Assembly (NCBI GenBank): GCA_910579515.1 | Contig: CAJTUV010000032.1 | Location: forward strand, 1-40,058 | DNA length: 40,058 nt | Direction: 5' to 3' | From: an uncultured Hungatella sp. | GTDB lineage: Bacteria; Bacillota; Clostridia; Lachnospirales; Lachnospiraceae | Shown here: piece by piece, positions 1-6,508 of the stretch | Numbering within the stretch: the first letter of the stretch is position 1 | Layout of the letters: the number at the start of each line of letters is the position of its first letter | Position numbers and translations under genes: made by a program | Notes under the pieces: generated by a model | Told to the model about the DNA's origin: nothing | The model's input: only the letters and a program-made list of their open reading frames with translations | The model's database searches: none

Positions 1-270
1 TGCAGCTTCACGAACAATCTCAGCGAGAATGCGATCCGTCCGTTTGCAGTTGGCCGCAAAAACTGGCTGTTCAGCGATTCTGTAGAAGGAGCCAATGCCA
101 GCGCAGTGGTCTACACAATGGTTGAAATGGCAAAGGCGCACGACCTGAACATTTACGGATATCTGAAATTTCTGCTGGATCATCGTCCAACAAAAGAGAT
201 GACCGATGATCAGCTCGCAGAGCTTGCACCCTGGAGTAAAAAACTCCAATCTATCAAAAATCGCATATGA
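1..270 (+). CDS. IS66 family transposase (TnpC), C-terminal fragment
   Basis: The reading frame is open from base 1 to the TGA at 268-270 and gives 89 residues, the C-terminal tail of an IS66 DDE transposase. The diagnostic piece is NLSENAIRPFAVGRKNWLFS near the start. This is the conserved region around the final catalytic Glu (SEN in place of the usual AER/AEN), followed by the IRPF..GRKNWLFS signature. The rest, with the LDHRP and LAPWS stretches, matches the usual tail that precedes the stop in this family. The protein would cut and join the ends of the element. The start codon is upstream of the window, so whether the full gene is intact cannot be judged. Confidence 0.85.
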   Translation, partial: CSFTNNLSENAIRPFAVGRKNWLFSDSVEGANASAVVYTMVEMAKAHDLNIYGYLKFLLDHRPTKEMTDDQLAELAPWSKKLQSIKNRI

Positions 271-345
271 ATTATAGTGAATTACTCCAACTCGCAAAGG
301 GCTGGGGTAATTTTATATCTGACCGCATCATTATTTGGCGGTTAC
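1..345 (+). mobile_element. IS66-family insertion sequence, right end only
   Basis: The window opens inside an IS66-like element. It contains the last part of the transposase and then about 75 bases of non-coding end, closing with GGCGGTTAC at 337-345. That is the inverted form of the GTAACCGCC-type tip expected at the other end of such elements. The left end, the accessory tnpA/tnpB genes and most of the transposase lie outside the window. The family call rests on the transposase C-terminus. The exact right border is inferred from the terminal motif. Confidence 0.75.
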
Positions 346-353
346 TCTATAGA
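337..353. repeat. IS66 right terminal tip and candidate 8-bp target duplication
   Basis: GGCGGTTAC at 337-345 is a plausible right terminal inverted repeat. The next eight bases, TCTATAGA at 346-353, would be the target-site copy, since IS66 elements usually duplicate 8 bp. The matching copy would lie beyond the left edge of the window, so this is a prediction. Confidence 0.45.
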
Positions 354-402
354 ATATATCATAGAAGGCTCAAAGAATTTTTAAAACTATTATCGGACAT
401 AG

Positions 403-590
403 TGGATTTCTTTTGCTGTTGAAAATAATATAGCCACGGTTATTCACGAATTAAAGGACAAGAGGGATTAGTAGCAGAATTAGGGAGAGGTAATGGTGTT
501 GGTTTGGAAAAATTAGTGAATAGTATTGCGTCGAGAGCAACTTGGTATTCGAACCCACCCTCTTGTAATCAAAACTTTCTAATGCTATAA
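403..590 (+). pseudogene. Possible frameshifted coding remnant beside the IS66 element
   Basis: This is the only content of the gene-free stretch between the IS66 end and the Rpn-like gene, apart from a promoter. Two protein-like segments lie end to end in different frames. The first is 403-471, with ENNIATVIHELKDKR followed by a stop. The second starts about 468 and runs to TAA at 588-590, with VAELGRGNGVGLEKLVNSI. A single one-base shift would join them. There is no start codon or ribosome site in front. The composition is soluble-protein-like rather than random, but I do not recognise the family. It could be the decayed tail of a gene disrupted by the insertion, or chance. Confidence 0.25.
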
Positions 591-591
591 T
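563..591 (+). promoter_or_regulatory. Sigma-A promoter for the Rpn-like gene
   Basis: TTGTAA at 563-568, a 17-base spacer, and TATAAT at 586-591 preceded by TG at the extended -10 position. It lies about 55 bases upstream of the ATG at 646. Confidence 0.6.
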
Positions 592-645
592 ATCAATACA
601 ATTAAAGAACACAGATAATTATTGGAGAAAGGAAGGTAGACAGGT

Positions 646-1518
646 ATGCCAGGTGTAAACAGGGAGCATAAAGATCGTCTATTTAGTTTCCTATTTGGAA
701 ACAAATCAAACAGGGAATGGACCCTAAGCCTGTACAATGCAGTGAATCATACCAAGTTTACCAATCCAGAAGATATTCAATTTACGACAATAGAAGATGC
801 GGTGTATATGGGAATGAAAAATGATTTGTCTTTCATTTTATTCTATGTAATGAATATCTATGAACAACAAAGTAACTTTAATCCTAACATGCCGGTGCGT
901 CAGCTGATGTATGCAGGCAAACTTTATGATAAATTTATTCAGATAAATGGGTTAAACATCTACGGAAAGAAAATAGTGCATCTTCCTGTCCCAAAGCTAG
1001 TAGTATTTTATAATGGCACAGATGAAAGAGAGGACACCATATTAGCCTTGAGTGACTCTTTTGACTCCGGCGAGGAATTTATAGAGCCAGATATAGAAGT
1101 CAAAGTAAAAATGATAAATATTAACCAAGGGCAGAATACCAGACTGATGGCAGAATGCCAGCCTCTTGCAGAGTATGCTTGGCTTATAGAACAGATACGG
1201 AGAAACAGAGAGGAAATGGATATAGAGAAGGCCGTAGACAAAGCAATAAACGATATGCCGCAGAATTATATAATCAGGCCATTTTTGATAGGAAACAGAG
1301 CGGAGGTGAAGGATATGTGTATCACGGAATATAATGAAGCCGAAACCATGAAAATGTTTCGAGAAGAAGGACGGAAAGAAGGCATTGAAGAGGGGGAAGA
1401 GAAACTAGGAAAATTAGTATCTTTGCTTATATCTGTTGGAAGAGGTGGTGAAGTACAAACTGTAGTTATAAACAGAGAGGTAAGAGAAGCATTGTACAAG
1501 GAATTTAATATCGTGTAA
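646..1518 (+). CDS. Rpn family recombination-promoting nuclease / PD-(D/E)XK transposase-like protein
   Basis: A 290-residue protein that resembles the Rpn (YhgA-like) group, DNA endonucleases of the PD-(D/E)XK fold often annotated as putative transposases. Recognisable features are the N-terminal KDRLFSFLFGNKSNREW stretch, which is common in clostridial members. A middle segment reads MKNDLSFILFYVMNIYEQQS and then VPKLVVFYNG. The C-terminal end is highly charged (EEGRKEGIEEGEE), as in this family. The length is near normal for the family. The start at 646 follows a purine-rich site (GAAAGGAAGG) and a good promoter at 563-591. The gene stands alone between an IS66 end and a hairpin terminator, a typical accessory setting. 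The family call is from pattern recognition. Nuclease activity is not shown here. Confidence 0.75.
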   Translation: MPGVNREHKDRLFSFLFGNKSNREWTLSLYNAVNHTKFTNPEDIQFTTIEDAVYMGMKNDLSFILFYVMNIYEQQSNFNPNMPVRQLMYAGKLYDKFIQINGLNIYGKKIVHLPVPKLVVFYNGTDEREDTILALSDSFDSGEEFIEPDIEVKVKMININQGQNTRLMAECQPLAEYAWLIEQIRRNREEMDIEKAVDKAINDMPQNYIIRPFLIGNRAEVKDMCITEYNEAETMKMFREEGRKEGIEEGEEKLGKLVSLLISVGRGGEVQTVVINREVREALYKEFNIV

Positions 1519-1525
1519 AAGTAAG

Positions 1526-1556
1526 GCTCTCCAATCCTTTAGCCGGTTTGGAGAGC
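1526..1556. terminator. Hairpin terminator between convergent genes
   Basis: GCTCTCCAA at 1526-1534 pairs with TTGGAGAGC at 1548-1556 (9 bp, 13-base loop). It lies between the Rpn-like gene and the convergent orphan gene. The T-tract is weak, so the strength is uncertain. Confidence 0.6.
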
Positions 1557-1591
1557 GATTTATCTGTAAATACTGCTGGGACGGCCAAATC

Positions 1592-2320
1592 TTAAACTAT
1601 CATATCTATGCCGCCAAAATCCCCCATCATTGCGCCAAGATCAATACCGCCAAAATCTCCCAATGCCGCCAAATCAGGTGAGGAAGAAAGAGCCTGGGAA
1701 GACTCTGTCAGACCAGAAACTAGGTCCTGAGTGGATTCCTTTCCATCTTGGGCAAGTTCCTTCATTGCATAATTTCGCTCATCTCTGTGGCGTTTTTTCC
1801 TGCGGACAATTAATTCGTCACGAAGTTCAGCTTCTTTTTGGGTATCTTTTTGTTTGGCTGCCCGCTTCCGACGGAGCTCAAGCTGCTCTTCTTTACCTAA
1901 ATGCTGCAATTTTTTGTTTATACGTTTTATAAGTTTTTCCATACGCCGAATCATCTGGGCAATTTTCTTTTGGTCGCCTTCGTCTGCAGCGGCATAAGAC
2001 ATTTTCAGATTAATTAGGGCGCGGGTTGCTTTAGAAGAGACTTGCTGAACATCCATCCTTGTCTCTGCTCTGGCTAATTCGGCGGCAAGCTGTCCCACAG
2101 AATCGTCTGGCTTGGAAGACTTCATTTTAAAATCTCCTCCAGATGTTTCTGGTGATTGATTTGACAGAGCCTCCAAAGAATCGCTTAATCTATCAAAATC
2201 ATTCTCTTTTGCAGAGTCAGAGATTTTCTCTCCTTCTTTTTCTGTTTGGTCCCCTAGCGAGGCAGCCTTGTATAGCGTATTGTTAACATCCGACTGCCAG
2301 TTATTTGCAGTAACCTTCAT
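1592..2320 (-). CDS. Orphan highly charged alpha-helical protein, possible sigma-D regulon member
   Basis: I do not recognise the family. The 242-residue product has no signal peptide or membrane segment. Residues about 20-80 are acidic and serine-rich and look disordered. Residues about 85-200 are helix-forming and rich in Lys/Arg/Glu/Gln, with many K/R clusters such as RRMEKLIKRINKKLQ. The C-terminus ends in two copies of GDFGGID separated by a short linker. The start ATG at 2318-2320 sits behind AAGGGGG. The upstream promoter (2384-2410) looks like a sigma-D/sigma-28 site rather than a sigma-A site. It shares this with the other orphan gene at 6509-7135. The gene is transcribed alone, toward the hairpin at 1526-1556. 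A role linked to motility or the cell surface is only a guess from the promoter. Confidence 0.7.
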   Translation of the reverse strand: MKVTANNWQSDVNNTLYKAASLGDQTEKEGEKISDSAKENDFDRLSDSLEALSNQSPETSGGDFKMKSSKPDDSVGQLAAELARAETRMDVQQVSSKATRALINLKMSYAAADEGDQKKIAQMIRRMEKLIKRINKKLQHLGKEEQLELRRKRAAKQKDTQKEAELRDELIVRRKKRHRDERNYAMKELAQDGKESTQDLVSGLTESSQALSSSPDLAALGDFGGIDLGAMMGDFGGIDMIV

Positions 2321-2383
2321 AAACAGGCCCCCTTCGTTTTCATTGCTCTTTAATACTCTTGCGCTCCATCGCTTTATAATTAT

Positions 2384-2410
2384 ATATCGACAGATATTGA
2401 AAAAAACTTA
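2384..2410 (-). promoter_or_regulatory. Sigma-D/sigma-28-like promoter for the 1592-2320 gene
   Basis: Read on the minus strand, TAAG (complement of 2407-2410) is followed by exactly 15 bases and then GTCGATAT (complement of 2384-2391). The Bacillus sigma-D consensus is TAAA-N15-GCCGATAT, so there are two mismatches in total. A TATAAT also overlaps (2379-2384), but the position 17 bases upstream of it reads GTTTTT, a poor sigma-A -35. Confidence 0.55.
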
Positions 2411-2421
2411 TCTAAACAGGT

Positions 2422-2457
2422 AAAAAATAAGAACCGTCAGTAATCCCAACGGCTCTT
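2422..2457 (-). terminator. Intrinsic terminator of the secreted-protein gene
   Basis: On the minus strand AAGAGCCGT pairs with ACGGTTCTT (one G-U) and is followed by ATTTTTTA. It lies 28 bases past the stop codon at 2485 and just upstream of the sigma-D-like promoter of the next gene, so it insulates the two. Confidence 0.8.
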
Positions 2458-2484
2458 AAAATCTTGTGAATCAACCAAGAACGA

Positions 2485-3090
2485 TTATGCAGACCAGGCC
2501 ACAATCTCTATCATTCCCATATACTCATCCCAGCCCAGCACTTCGAAATAATACCGAGTAGTGCTATGGCCTGTTCCATCATCAAATTCAAAACTCAATA
2601 AGTCACTATATGCGTTCCGCTCAATATGATTAGGCTCCAGAAATCCGGTTCCCCATCCAGTTCCGGTATAATTATCATCATAATTATACCATTCCAGAAT
2701 ATCATGCTGTCCAATAGTTGAATCCCAATTCCCTTTCAGGCTGGGGTCCCAAGTAATGCCATTTGATTCTATAATGTTGCGAAAGATAGCCACAAGCTCA
2801 TCCATAGTGTAGGCTTCACCAGAGGCCGGTGCAGGCAGATCTGGATATACAAATTTAGAAGGAAGAATCTGACGCCCTTCTGCTTTTCCACAGTTTACAT
2901 AATGCTCATACAGCTTTTGGGTATCCCTTCCGTACAGGAGCATCAGATCAGGGTAAGTTTCTGCATAATAGTCGCTGTCAAATAAGGTGCCGTCTTCCAT
3001 TCTTTCTGGAACTGCATAGCTTGTTATGGTGCTTCCCAGCATCATGCCTGCTGCTAAGAGCGCCAATAATAATTTTTTCTTCATAGTCAT
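2485..3090 (-). CDS. Secreted protein with N-terminal signal peptide, function unknown
   Basis: A 201-residue exported protein. The N-terminus is MTMKKKLLLALLAAGMMLGS with a likely signal-peptidase cut after TSYA. The mature part begins with one copy of a FDSDYYAETYPDL..YG..T..LYEHYVNCGKAEGR motif, a pattern found singly or in tandem in secreted and cell-wall proteins of clostridia. The remaining 120 residues are rich in Asp, Trp and Tyr and contain TGTGWGTGF; I do not recognise them. I chose the ATG at 3088-3090. A longer reading starts 15 bases upstream, but that ATG overlaps the AAAAGGGGATT ribosome site. The gene has its own sigma-A promoter and terminator. It probably acts outside the cell or in the wall. 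Nothing more specific can be said. Confidence 0.75.
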   Translation of the reverse strand: MTMKKKLLLALLAAGMMLGSTITSYAVPERMEDGTLFDSDYYAETYPDLMLLYGRDTQKLYEHYVNCGKAEGRQILPSKFVYPDLPAPASGEAYTMDELVAIFRNIIESNGITWDPSLKGNWDSTIGQHDILEWYNYDDNYTGTGWGTGFLEPNHIERNAYSDLLSFEFDDGTGHSTTRYYFEVLGWDEYMGMIEIVAWSA

Positions 3091-3121
3091 AATCCCCTTT
3101 TCCATAAATTGTGATGACTTT

Positions 3122-3150
3122 AGTATATGCTATCTGTTAAAGGATTTCAA
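3122..3150 (-). promoter_or_regulatory. Sigma-A promoter of the secreted-protein gene
   Basis: On the minus strand, TTGAAA (3145-3150), a 17-base spacer and TATACT (3122-3127), about 30 bases from the chosen start codon. It is divergent from the plus-strand promoter at 3194-3222. Confidence 0.75.
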
Positions 3151-3193
3151 TGTCTTTTTCCGGGGCCTGAATGCTGCTTAATTAATTTTCGGC

Positions 3194-3222
3194 TGTACAA
3201 CTTACTTTTTTCAAAGTATAAT
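3194..3222 (+). promoter_or_regulatory. Sigma-A promoter for the 3280-6444 gene run
   Basis: TGTACA (3194-3199), a 17-base spacer and TATAAT (3217-3222). The -10 box is perfect; the -35 box matches 4 of 6. The next start codon with a ribosome site is at 3280. Confidence 0.55.
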
Positions 3223-3279
3223 AATGAAAGCAAACTGGAATGGGAGATACTATGTAATATGATTGGGCTAGAAGGAATT

Positions 3280-3507
3280 ATGGGCATCCCGCTTTTAAAA
3301 AAGAGTAAATTTACTGGAAGTGAAGGGGGACTTCGCTATTTGCTTCGAAAGCATAGCGGTGAAGACGGCGATCTTTTGGAAGTTGTCTTCTGGCATGGAG
3401 AGCTGTGCTCTGATGCAACCCCAGAAGAGGAGAAGATGATAAGGCACTTCCCATTCTCAGAAGACGGGATTTTACAGGCTCAGGAGTGGTTAAATCAACA
3501 GTTATAG
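3280..3507 (+). CDS. Small conserved-looking hypothetical protein (75 aa)
   Basis: A soluble 75-residue protein with no recognised domain. It begins MGIPLLKKSKFTGSEGGLRY and contains a WHGELCSDAT segment in the middle. It ends in an acidic helical stretch. The open frame continues upstream to 3127, but I chose the ATG at 3280 because AGAAGGA lies 4 bases in front of it. The upstream extension also runs across the predicted promoter at 3194-3222. It is the first gene of a plus-strand run leading to the DUF2156, acetyltransferase and Sir2 genes, with 35 bases to the next start. No function can be assigned from sequence; a link to the acetyl-lysine genes downstream is only positional. Confidence 0.6.
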   Translation: MGIPLLKKSKFTGSEGGLRYLLRKHSGEDGDLLEVVFWHGELCSDATPEEEKMIRHFPFSEDGILQAQEWLNQQL

Positions 3508-3542
3508 ATAAAGCAATACCATGCAGAAAGGAAAAGAGAATT

Positions 3543-4463
3543 ATGAGTTTACAATTTCGGCCCATTGAGGCTGAAGATATTGAGACATTGGCCCCATTTT
3601 TTGGTCAACGTCCAAATAAAACGTGTGACAGTGTGTTTTTGGAAAGCTTTTTGTGGAGAAAGTATTATCATGTGCGGTTTGCCATTAGTGGTGGGAAGGC
3701 GATTCAGTGGCTGATGAGGGTTAATGGAGAAGAGTGGGGAGCAATGCCTATGTGTAAAGCCGAGGATTTAAGCCACTACTTTTATGAAATGGTTCATTAT
3801 TTTAATGAAGAACTACGCCAGCCATACCGGATTTCTCTGGCAGATGAGGAAGCAGTAAAAGCACTGAATTTGGATTCAGAGAAGTATGAGGTGAGAGAGG
3901 CAGAAGACCTGAAGGATTACCTTTATGACGGGGAAGCGCTGAGGACGCTGTCAGGAAAGAAGCTTCATAAAAAGAAAAATAATCTGAATGCGTTTAAAAA
4001 AGAATACGACGGGCGGTATGAATATCGCCGTCTTTGCTGTTCTGATCGATATGATGTATGGAACTTTTTGGACCAATGGAGAGAAACGAAGGGGCAGGAG
4101 GTGGAAGAGCACCTGGATTATGAGATTGAGGGGATTCACGAGGTTTTAAAAAATTGCTCTACTTTGTCTGTGAAAATGGGAGGAATCTATATTGACAAAA
4201 GATTGGAAGCATTTTCTATGGGCAGCTATAACCCCTTTGAGGATATGGCAGTTGTTCATATTGAGAAGGCCAATCCAGAGATTCGGGGATTGTACCAATT
4301 TATAAATCAGCAGTTTTTGATTAATGAATTTCCGGAAGTCAAGCTGATAAACAGAGAAGATGATATGGGCATTGAGGGCTTGAGACAGGCAAAAATGACT
4401 TATAATCCCATAGGTTTTGCAAGAAAGTATTTGGTAAAACAGAGACAGGCAGGGGTCATATGA
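3543..4463 (+). CDS. DUF2156 / phosphatidylglycerol lysyltransferase-domain protein
   Basis: A 306-residue protein of the DUF2156 family, which has a duplicated GNAT-like fold related to the C-terminal domain of MprF. It starts MSLQFRPIEAEDIETLAPFF. It has the basic KKLHKKKNNLNAFKKEYDGR patch and the later IEKANPEIRGLYQFINQQF and INREDDMGIEGLRQAKMTYNP stretches typical of the family. There are no membrane helices, so it is a soluble stand-alone domain, unlike full MprF. The start at 3543 follows GAAAGGAAAAG; an upstream reading from 3486 would overlap the preceding gene and lacks a ribosome site. Its stop overlaps the next start (ATGATG at 4460), so it is probably translationally coupled to the acetyltransferase. 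The substrate is unknown. Confidence 0.8.
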   Translation: MSLQFRPIEAEDIETLAPFFGQRPNKTCDSVFLESFLWRKYYHVRFAISGGKAIQWLMRVNGEEWGAMPMCKAEDLSHYFYEMVHYFNEELRQPYRISLADEEAVKALNLDSEKYEVREAEDLKDYLYDGEALRTLSGKKLHKKKNNLNAFKKEYDGRYEYRRLCCSDRYDVWNFLDQWRETKGQEVEEHLDYEIEGIHEVLKNCSTLSVKMGGIYIDKRLEAFSMGSYNPFEDMAVVHIEKANPEIRGLYQFINQQFLINEFPEVKLINREDDMGIEGLRQAKMTYNPIGFARKYLVKQRQAGVI

Positions 4464-5485
4464 TGCGTTATCTGAGCCAGGAAGAAAAGAAAAATACCAT
4501 TTCCTTGTGGACAGAGGCATTTCCAGAAGACTCCGACAGTTTTTTAGAGTATTACTACAGGGAAAAGATAAAGGATAACCGAATTTTAGTGGCAGAAGAG
4601 GAGGAAAGCGCCAAGATTGTATCGATGCTTCACAGAAACCCTTATAAGCTTCAGGTAAATAAGGCGGTTTGGGAGATTGATTATATCGTTGGCGTGGCTA
4701 CGGCCAGGGCTTACAGACACAGGGGACTGATGAAATCACTGTTAATAAGGATGATGAAAGACATGTATCAGGAAGGAAAAGAGTTTTGCTTTCTGATGCC
4801 AGCGGCTCCGGAGATTTACAGTCCTTTTGATTTTGTCTACATTTATGATCAACCCCATTGGAAACTGAAAAAAGAGACAGGCAGCGGAAAAAAAACACCT
4901 TCCGCGATTGGAGACTGGATGAACCAGTGGCTTGAGAAACGCTTTCAGGTATATGCAATACGTACTTGTTCTTATATTGAACGTTTGTATCAAGAACTGG
5001 AAAGTGAGAGAGGATGTCTGGAAGTATTTTTATCAGAGAAGTCCAAACAAATAACAGGAGTGCGGGGATGGTGGGGAATTGACAAAAAGGAGCAGCGACT
5101 GCTCATGACAGATGAAGATTTGGTAGAGAAGGACAAACCAGATACACCGGCAATCATGGCAAGAATTATTCATCTGAAGAACTTTTTAAAAGCGATTCAT
5201 TTAAAAACCAGAGACTGCCTTGGAAAAGTATCTCTTACAGTGCAGCTTCAAATTGAAGACAGAATCTGTGAGGAAAACAACGGCACATTTCTGTGGATTA
5301 TCGGAGAGGAAAAATCCGAGTTGTATCCATGGGAAGAAGGTATGGAAGCAGAAGAAACGTTGCAGACAGGAATCGGTCCTCTGACTGGGTATCTGTTTGG
5401 ATATGACAGAAAACTCAGCCAAACCGCTTTGTGGGCGGAAAGGATTCAGACATTGGGGCCTGTTTTTTTAGATGAAGTGGTATAG
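4460..5485 (+). CDS. GNAT family N-acetyltransferase, two-domain (Eis-like architecture)
   Basis: A 341-residue protein. The N-terminal half is a GNAT fold. It has the acceptor-side strand IDYIVGVATARAYRHRG at about residues 73-89, whose R-H-R-G-L acts as the acetyl-CoA pyrophosphate loop. This is followed by FLMPAAPEIYSPFDF, the usual distal GNAT strand. The C-terminal half (about 200-341) has no catalytic motif and resembles the sterol-carrier-like tail of Eis-type acetyltransferases. It would transfer an acetyl group from acetyl-CoA to an amine; the target is unknown. It overlaps the DUF2156 gene by 4 bases and is followed after 28 bases by a Sir2 deacetylase, so a modification/removal pair is possible. 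Either of two adjacent ATGs (4460, 4463) could be the start. Confidence 0.8.
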   Translation: MMRYLSQEEKKNTISLWTEAFPEDSDSFLEYYYREKIKDNRILVAEEEESAKIVSMLHRNPYKLQVNKAVWEIDYIVGVATARAYRHRGLMKSLLIRMMKDMYQEGKEFCFLMPAAPEIYSPFDFVYIYDQPHWKLKKETGSGKKTPSAIGDWMNQWLEKRFQVYAIRTCSYIERLYQELESERGCLEVFLSEKSKQITGVRGWWGIDKKEQRLLMTDEDLVEKDKPDTPAIMARIIHLKNFLKAIHLKTRDCLGKVSLTVQLQIEDRICEENNGTFLWIIGEEKSELYPWEEGMEAEETLQTGIGPLTGYLFGYDRKLSQTALWAERIQTLGPVFLDEVV

Positions 5486-5513
5486 GGGGAGCGATGCTCA
5501 GGAGGGGAAGGAC

Positions 5514-6242
5514 ATGACGGCAGAGGAAACATTAAAAAAGTGGATAAAAGAAAGCGATAATATTGTTTTTTTTGGAGGAGCAGGAGTATCAACAGAGAGT
5601 GGAATACCAGACTTTCGGAGTCAGGATGGGTTATACAGTCAGCAGTACGACTATCCGCCGGAGACAATTATCAGCCACAGCTTTTACAAGAGTAATCCCA
5701 AAGAGTTCTACCGATTTTATAAAAATAAAATGATTTATGTTGATGCAAAACCGAATGAAGCACATCTGGCCCTTGCAAAGCTAGAACAGAATGGGAAACT
5801 TAAGGCTGTGATTACTCAGAATATTGACGGCCTTCACCAGATGGCAGGGAGCAAAACGGTTTTGGAACTCCATGGTTCTATTCACAGGAATTATTGTACT
5901 CGCTGTAAAAAATTTTATGGTTTAGATACTGTAAGAGAAGCGAAGGAAGAACCCAGATGCGATTGCGGGGGAATGATAAAGCCAGATGTGGTTCTTTATG
6001 AAGAGGGGCTGGATCAAAGAGTGCTCCAGAAGGCAGCGTACTATATTAGCCATGCGGATGTACTGATTGTTGGAGGGACCTCGTTAACCGTCTACCCAGC
6101 AGCGGGACTGATTGATTATTATCAGGGAGAAAAACTAGCTTTGATCAATCAATCTGCAACTGCCAGAGCAGCCTATGCCAATTTAGTTATCAGCCGTCCC
6201 ATTGGTCAGGTTTTTTATGAATGTGTTTTGAAGGAGGAGTGA
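5514..6242 (+). CDS. cobB: NAD-dependent protein deacylase, Sir2 family
   Basis: A 242-residue sirtuin. It removes acyl groups from protein lysines using NAD+, giving nicotinamide and O-acyl-ADP-ribose. Motifs are clear: GAGVSTESGIPDFR at 22-35 (NAD site), TQNIDGLH at 101-108, and the general-base His120 in LELHGS. Zinc ligands are Cys128, Cys131, Cys149 and Cys151; the second pair is C-D-C rather than the classical CxxC. The Ala-Tyr-Arg signature of desuccinylases is not apparent, which favours a general deacetylase. The ATG at 5514 is chosen because GGAGGGGAAGG lies just upstream. A reading from 5472 would overlap the previous gene and lacks a site. The gene sits directly behind a GNAT acetyltransferase. 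Confidence 0.92.
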   Translation: MTAEETLKKWIKESDNIVFFGGAGVSTESGIPDFRSQDGLYSQQYDYPPETIISHSFYKSNPKEFYRFYKNKMIYVDAKPNEAHLALAKLEQNGKLKAVITQNIDGLHQMAGSKTVLELHGSIHRNYCTRCKKFYGLDTVREAKEEPRCDCGGMIKPDVVLYEEGLDQRVLQKAAYYISHADVLIVGGTSLTVYPAAGLIDYYQGEKLALINQSATARAAYANLVISRPIGQVFYECVLKEE

Positions 6243-6246
6243 GGAC

Positions 6247-6444
6247 GTGACGAACCATCTGAATTATGAAGTGGGAGATATTGTAAAGTTAAAAAAGCCA
6301 CATCCTTGTGGAAGTCACGAATGGGAGATTCTGAGAGTTGGGGCGGATTTCCGTATAAAATGTGTTGGATGTGGGCACCAAATCATGGTGGAGCGGAAAA
6401 TGGTGGAGAAGAATACCAGAGCCTTGAAAAAAGCAGACAATTAA
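6247..6444 (+). CDS. DUF951 domain-containing protein
   Basis: A 65-residue protein with the DUF951 pattern: VGDIVKLKKPHPCGSHEWEI, then RVGADFRIKCVGCGHQIMVER. The three cysteines (one in HPCG, two in CVGCG) and the final basic K/R-rich tail are typical. The function of the family is unknown; the Cys pattern suggests metal or nucleic-acid binding. The start is GTG at 6247, four bases after the Sir2 stop, using the GGAGTGAGG site that overlaps that stop. In many Firmicutes DUF951 lies close to rpsF, as here, separated only by the convergent orphan gene. Confidence 0.88.
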   Translation: MTNHLNYEVGDIVKLKKPHPCGSHEWEILRVGADFRIKCVGCGHQIMVERKMVEKNTRALKKADN

Positions 6445-6452
6445 GGACAGAA

Positions 6453-6492
6453 AAAGGCTGCATTCCTTGCACATACACGGAATACAGCCTTT
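6453..6492. terminator. Bidirectional terminator between convergent genes
   Basis: AAAGGCTG (6453-6460) pairs with CAGCCTTT (6485-6492). One mismatch separates this from a further 5-bp stem (ATTCC/GGAAT). On the minus strand it is followed by a T-run, so it best serves the 6509-7135 gene; it can also stop the Sir2/DUF951 run. Confidence 0.8.
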
Positions 6493-6508
6493 CTAAATGC
6501 ATAAATAC

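Noticed and set aside
548..556. ATTCGAACCC resembling an inverted tRNA T-arm
   Set aside because: On the minus strand GGGTTCGAAT appears, but the bases around it cannot form the 5-bp T-stem, and no acceptor or anticodon arm is present.
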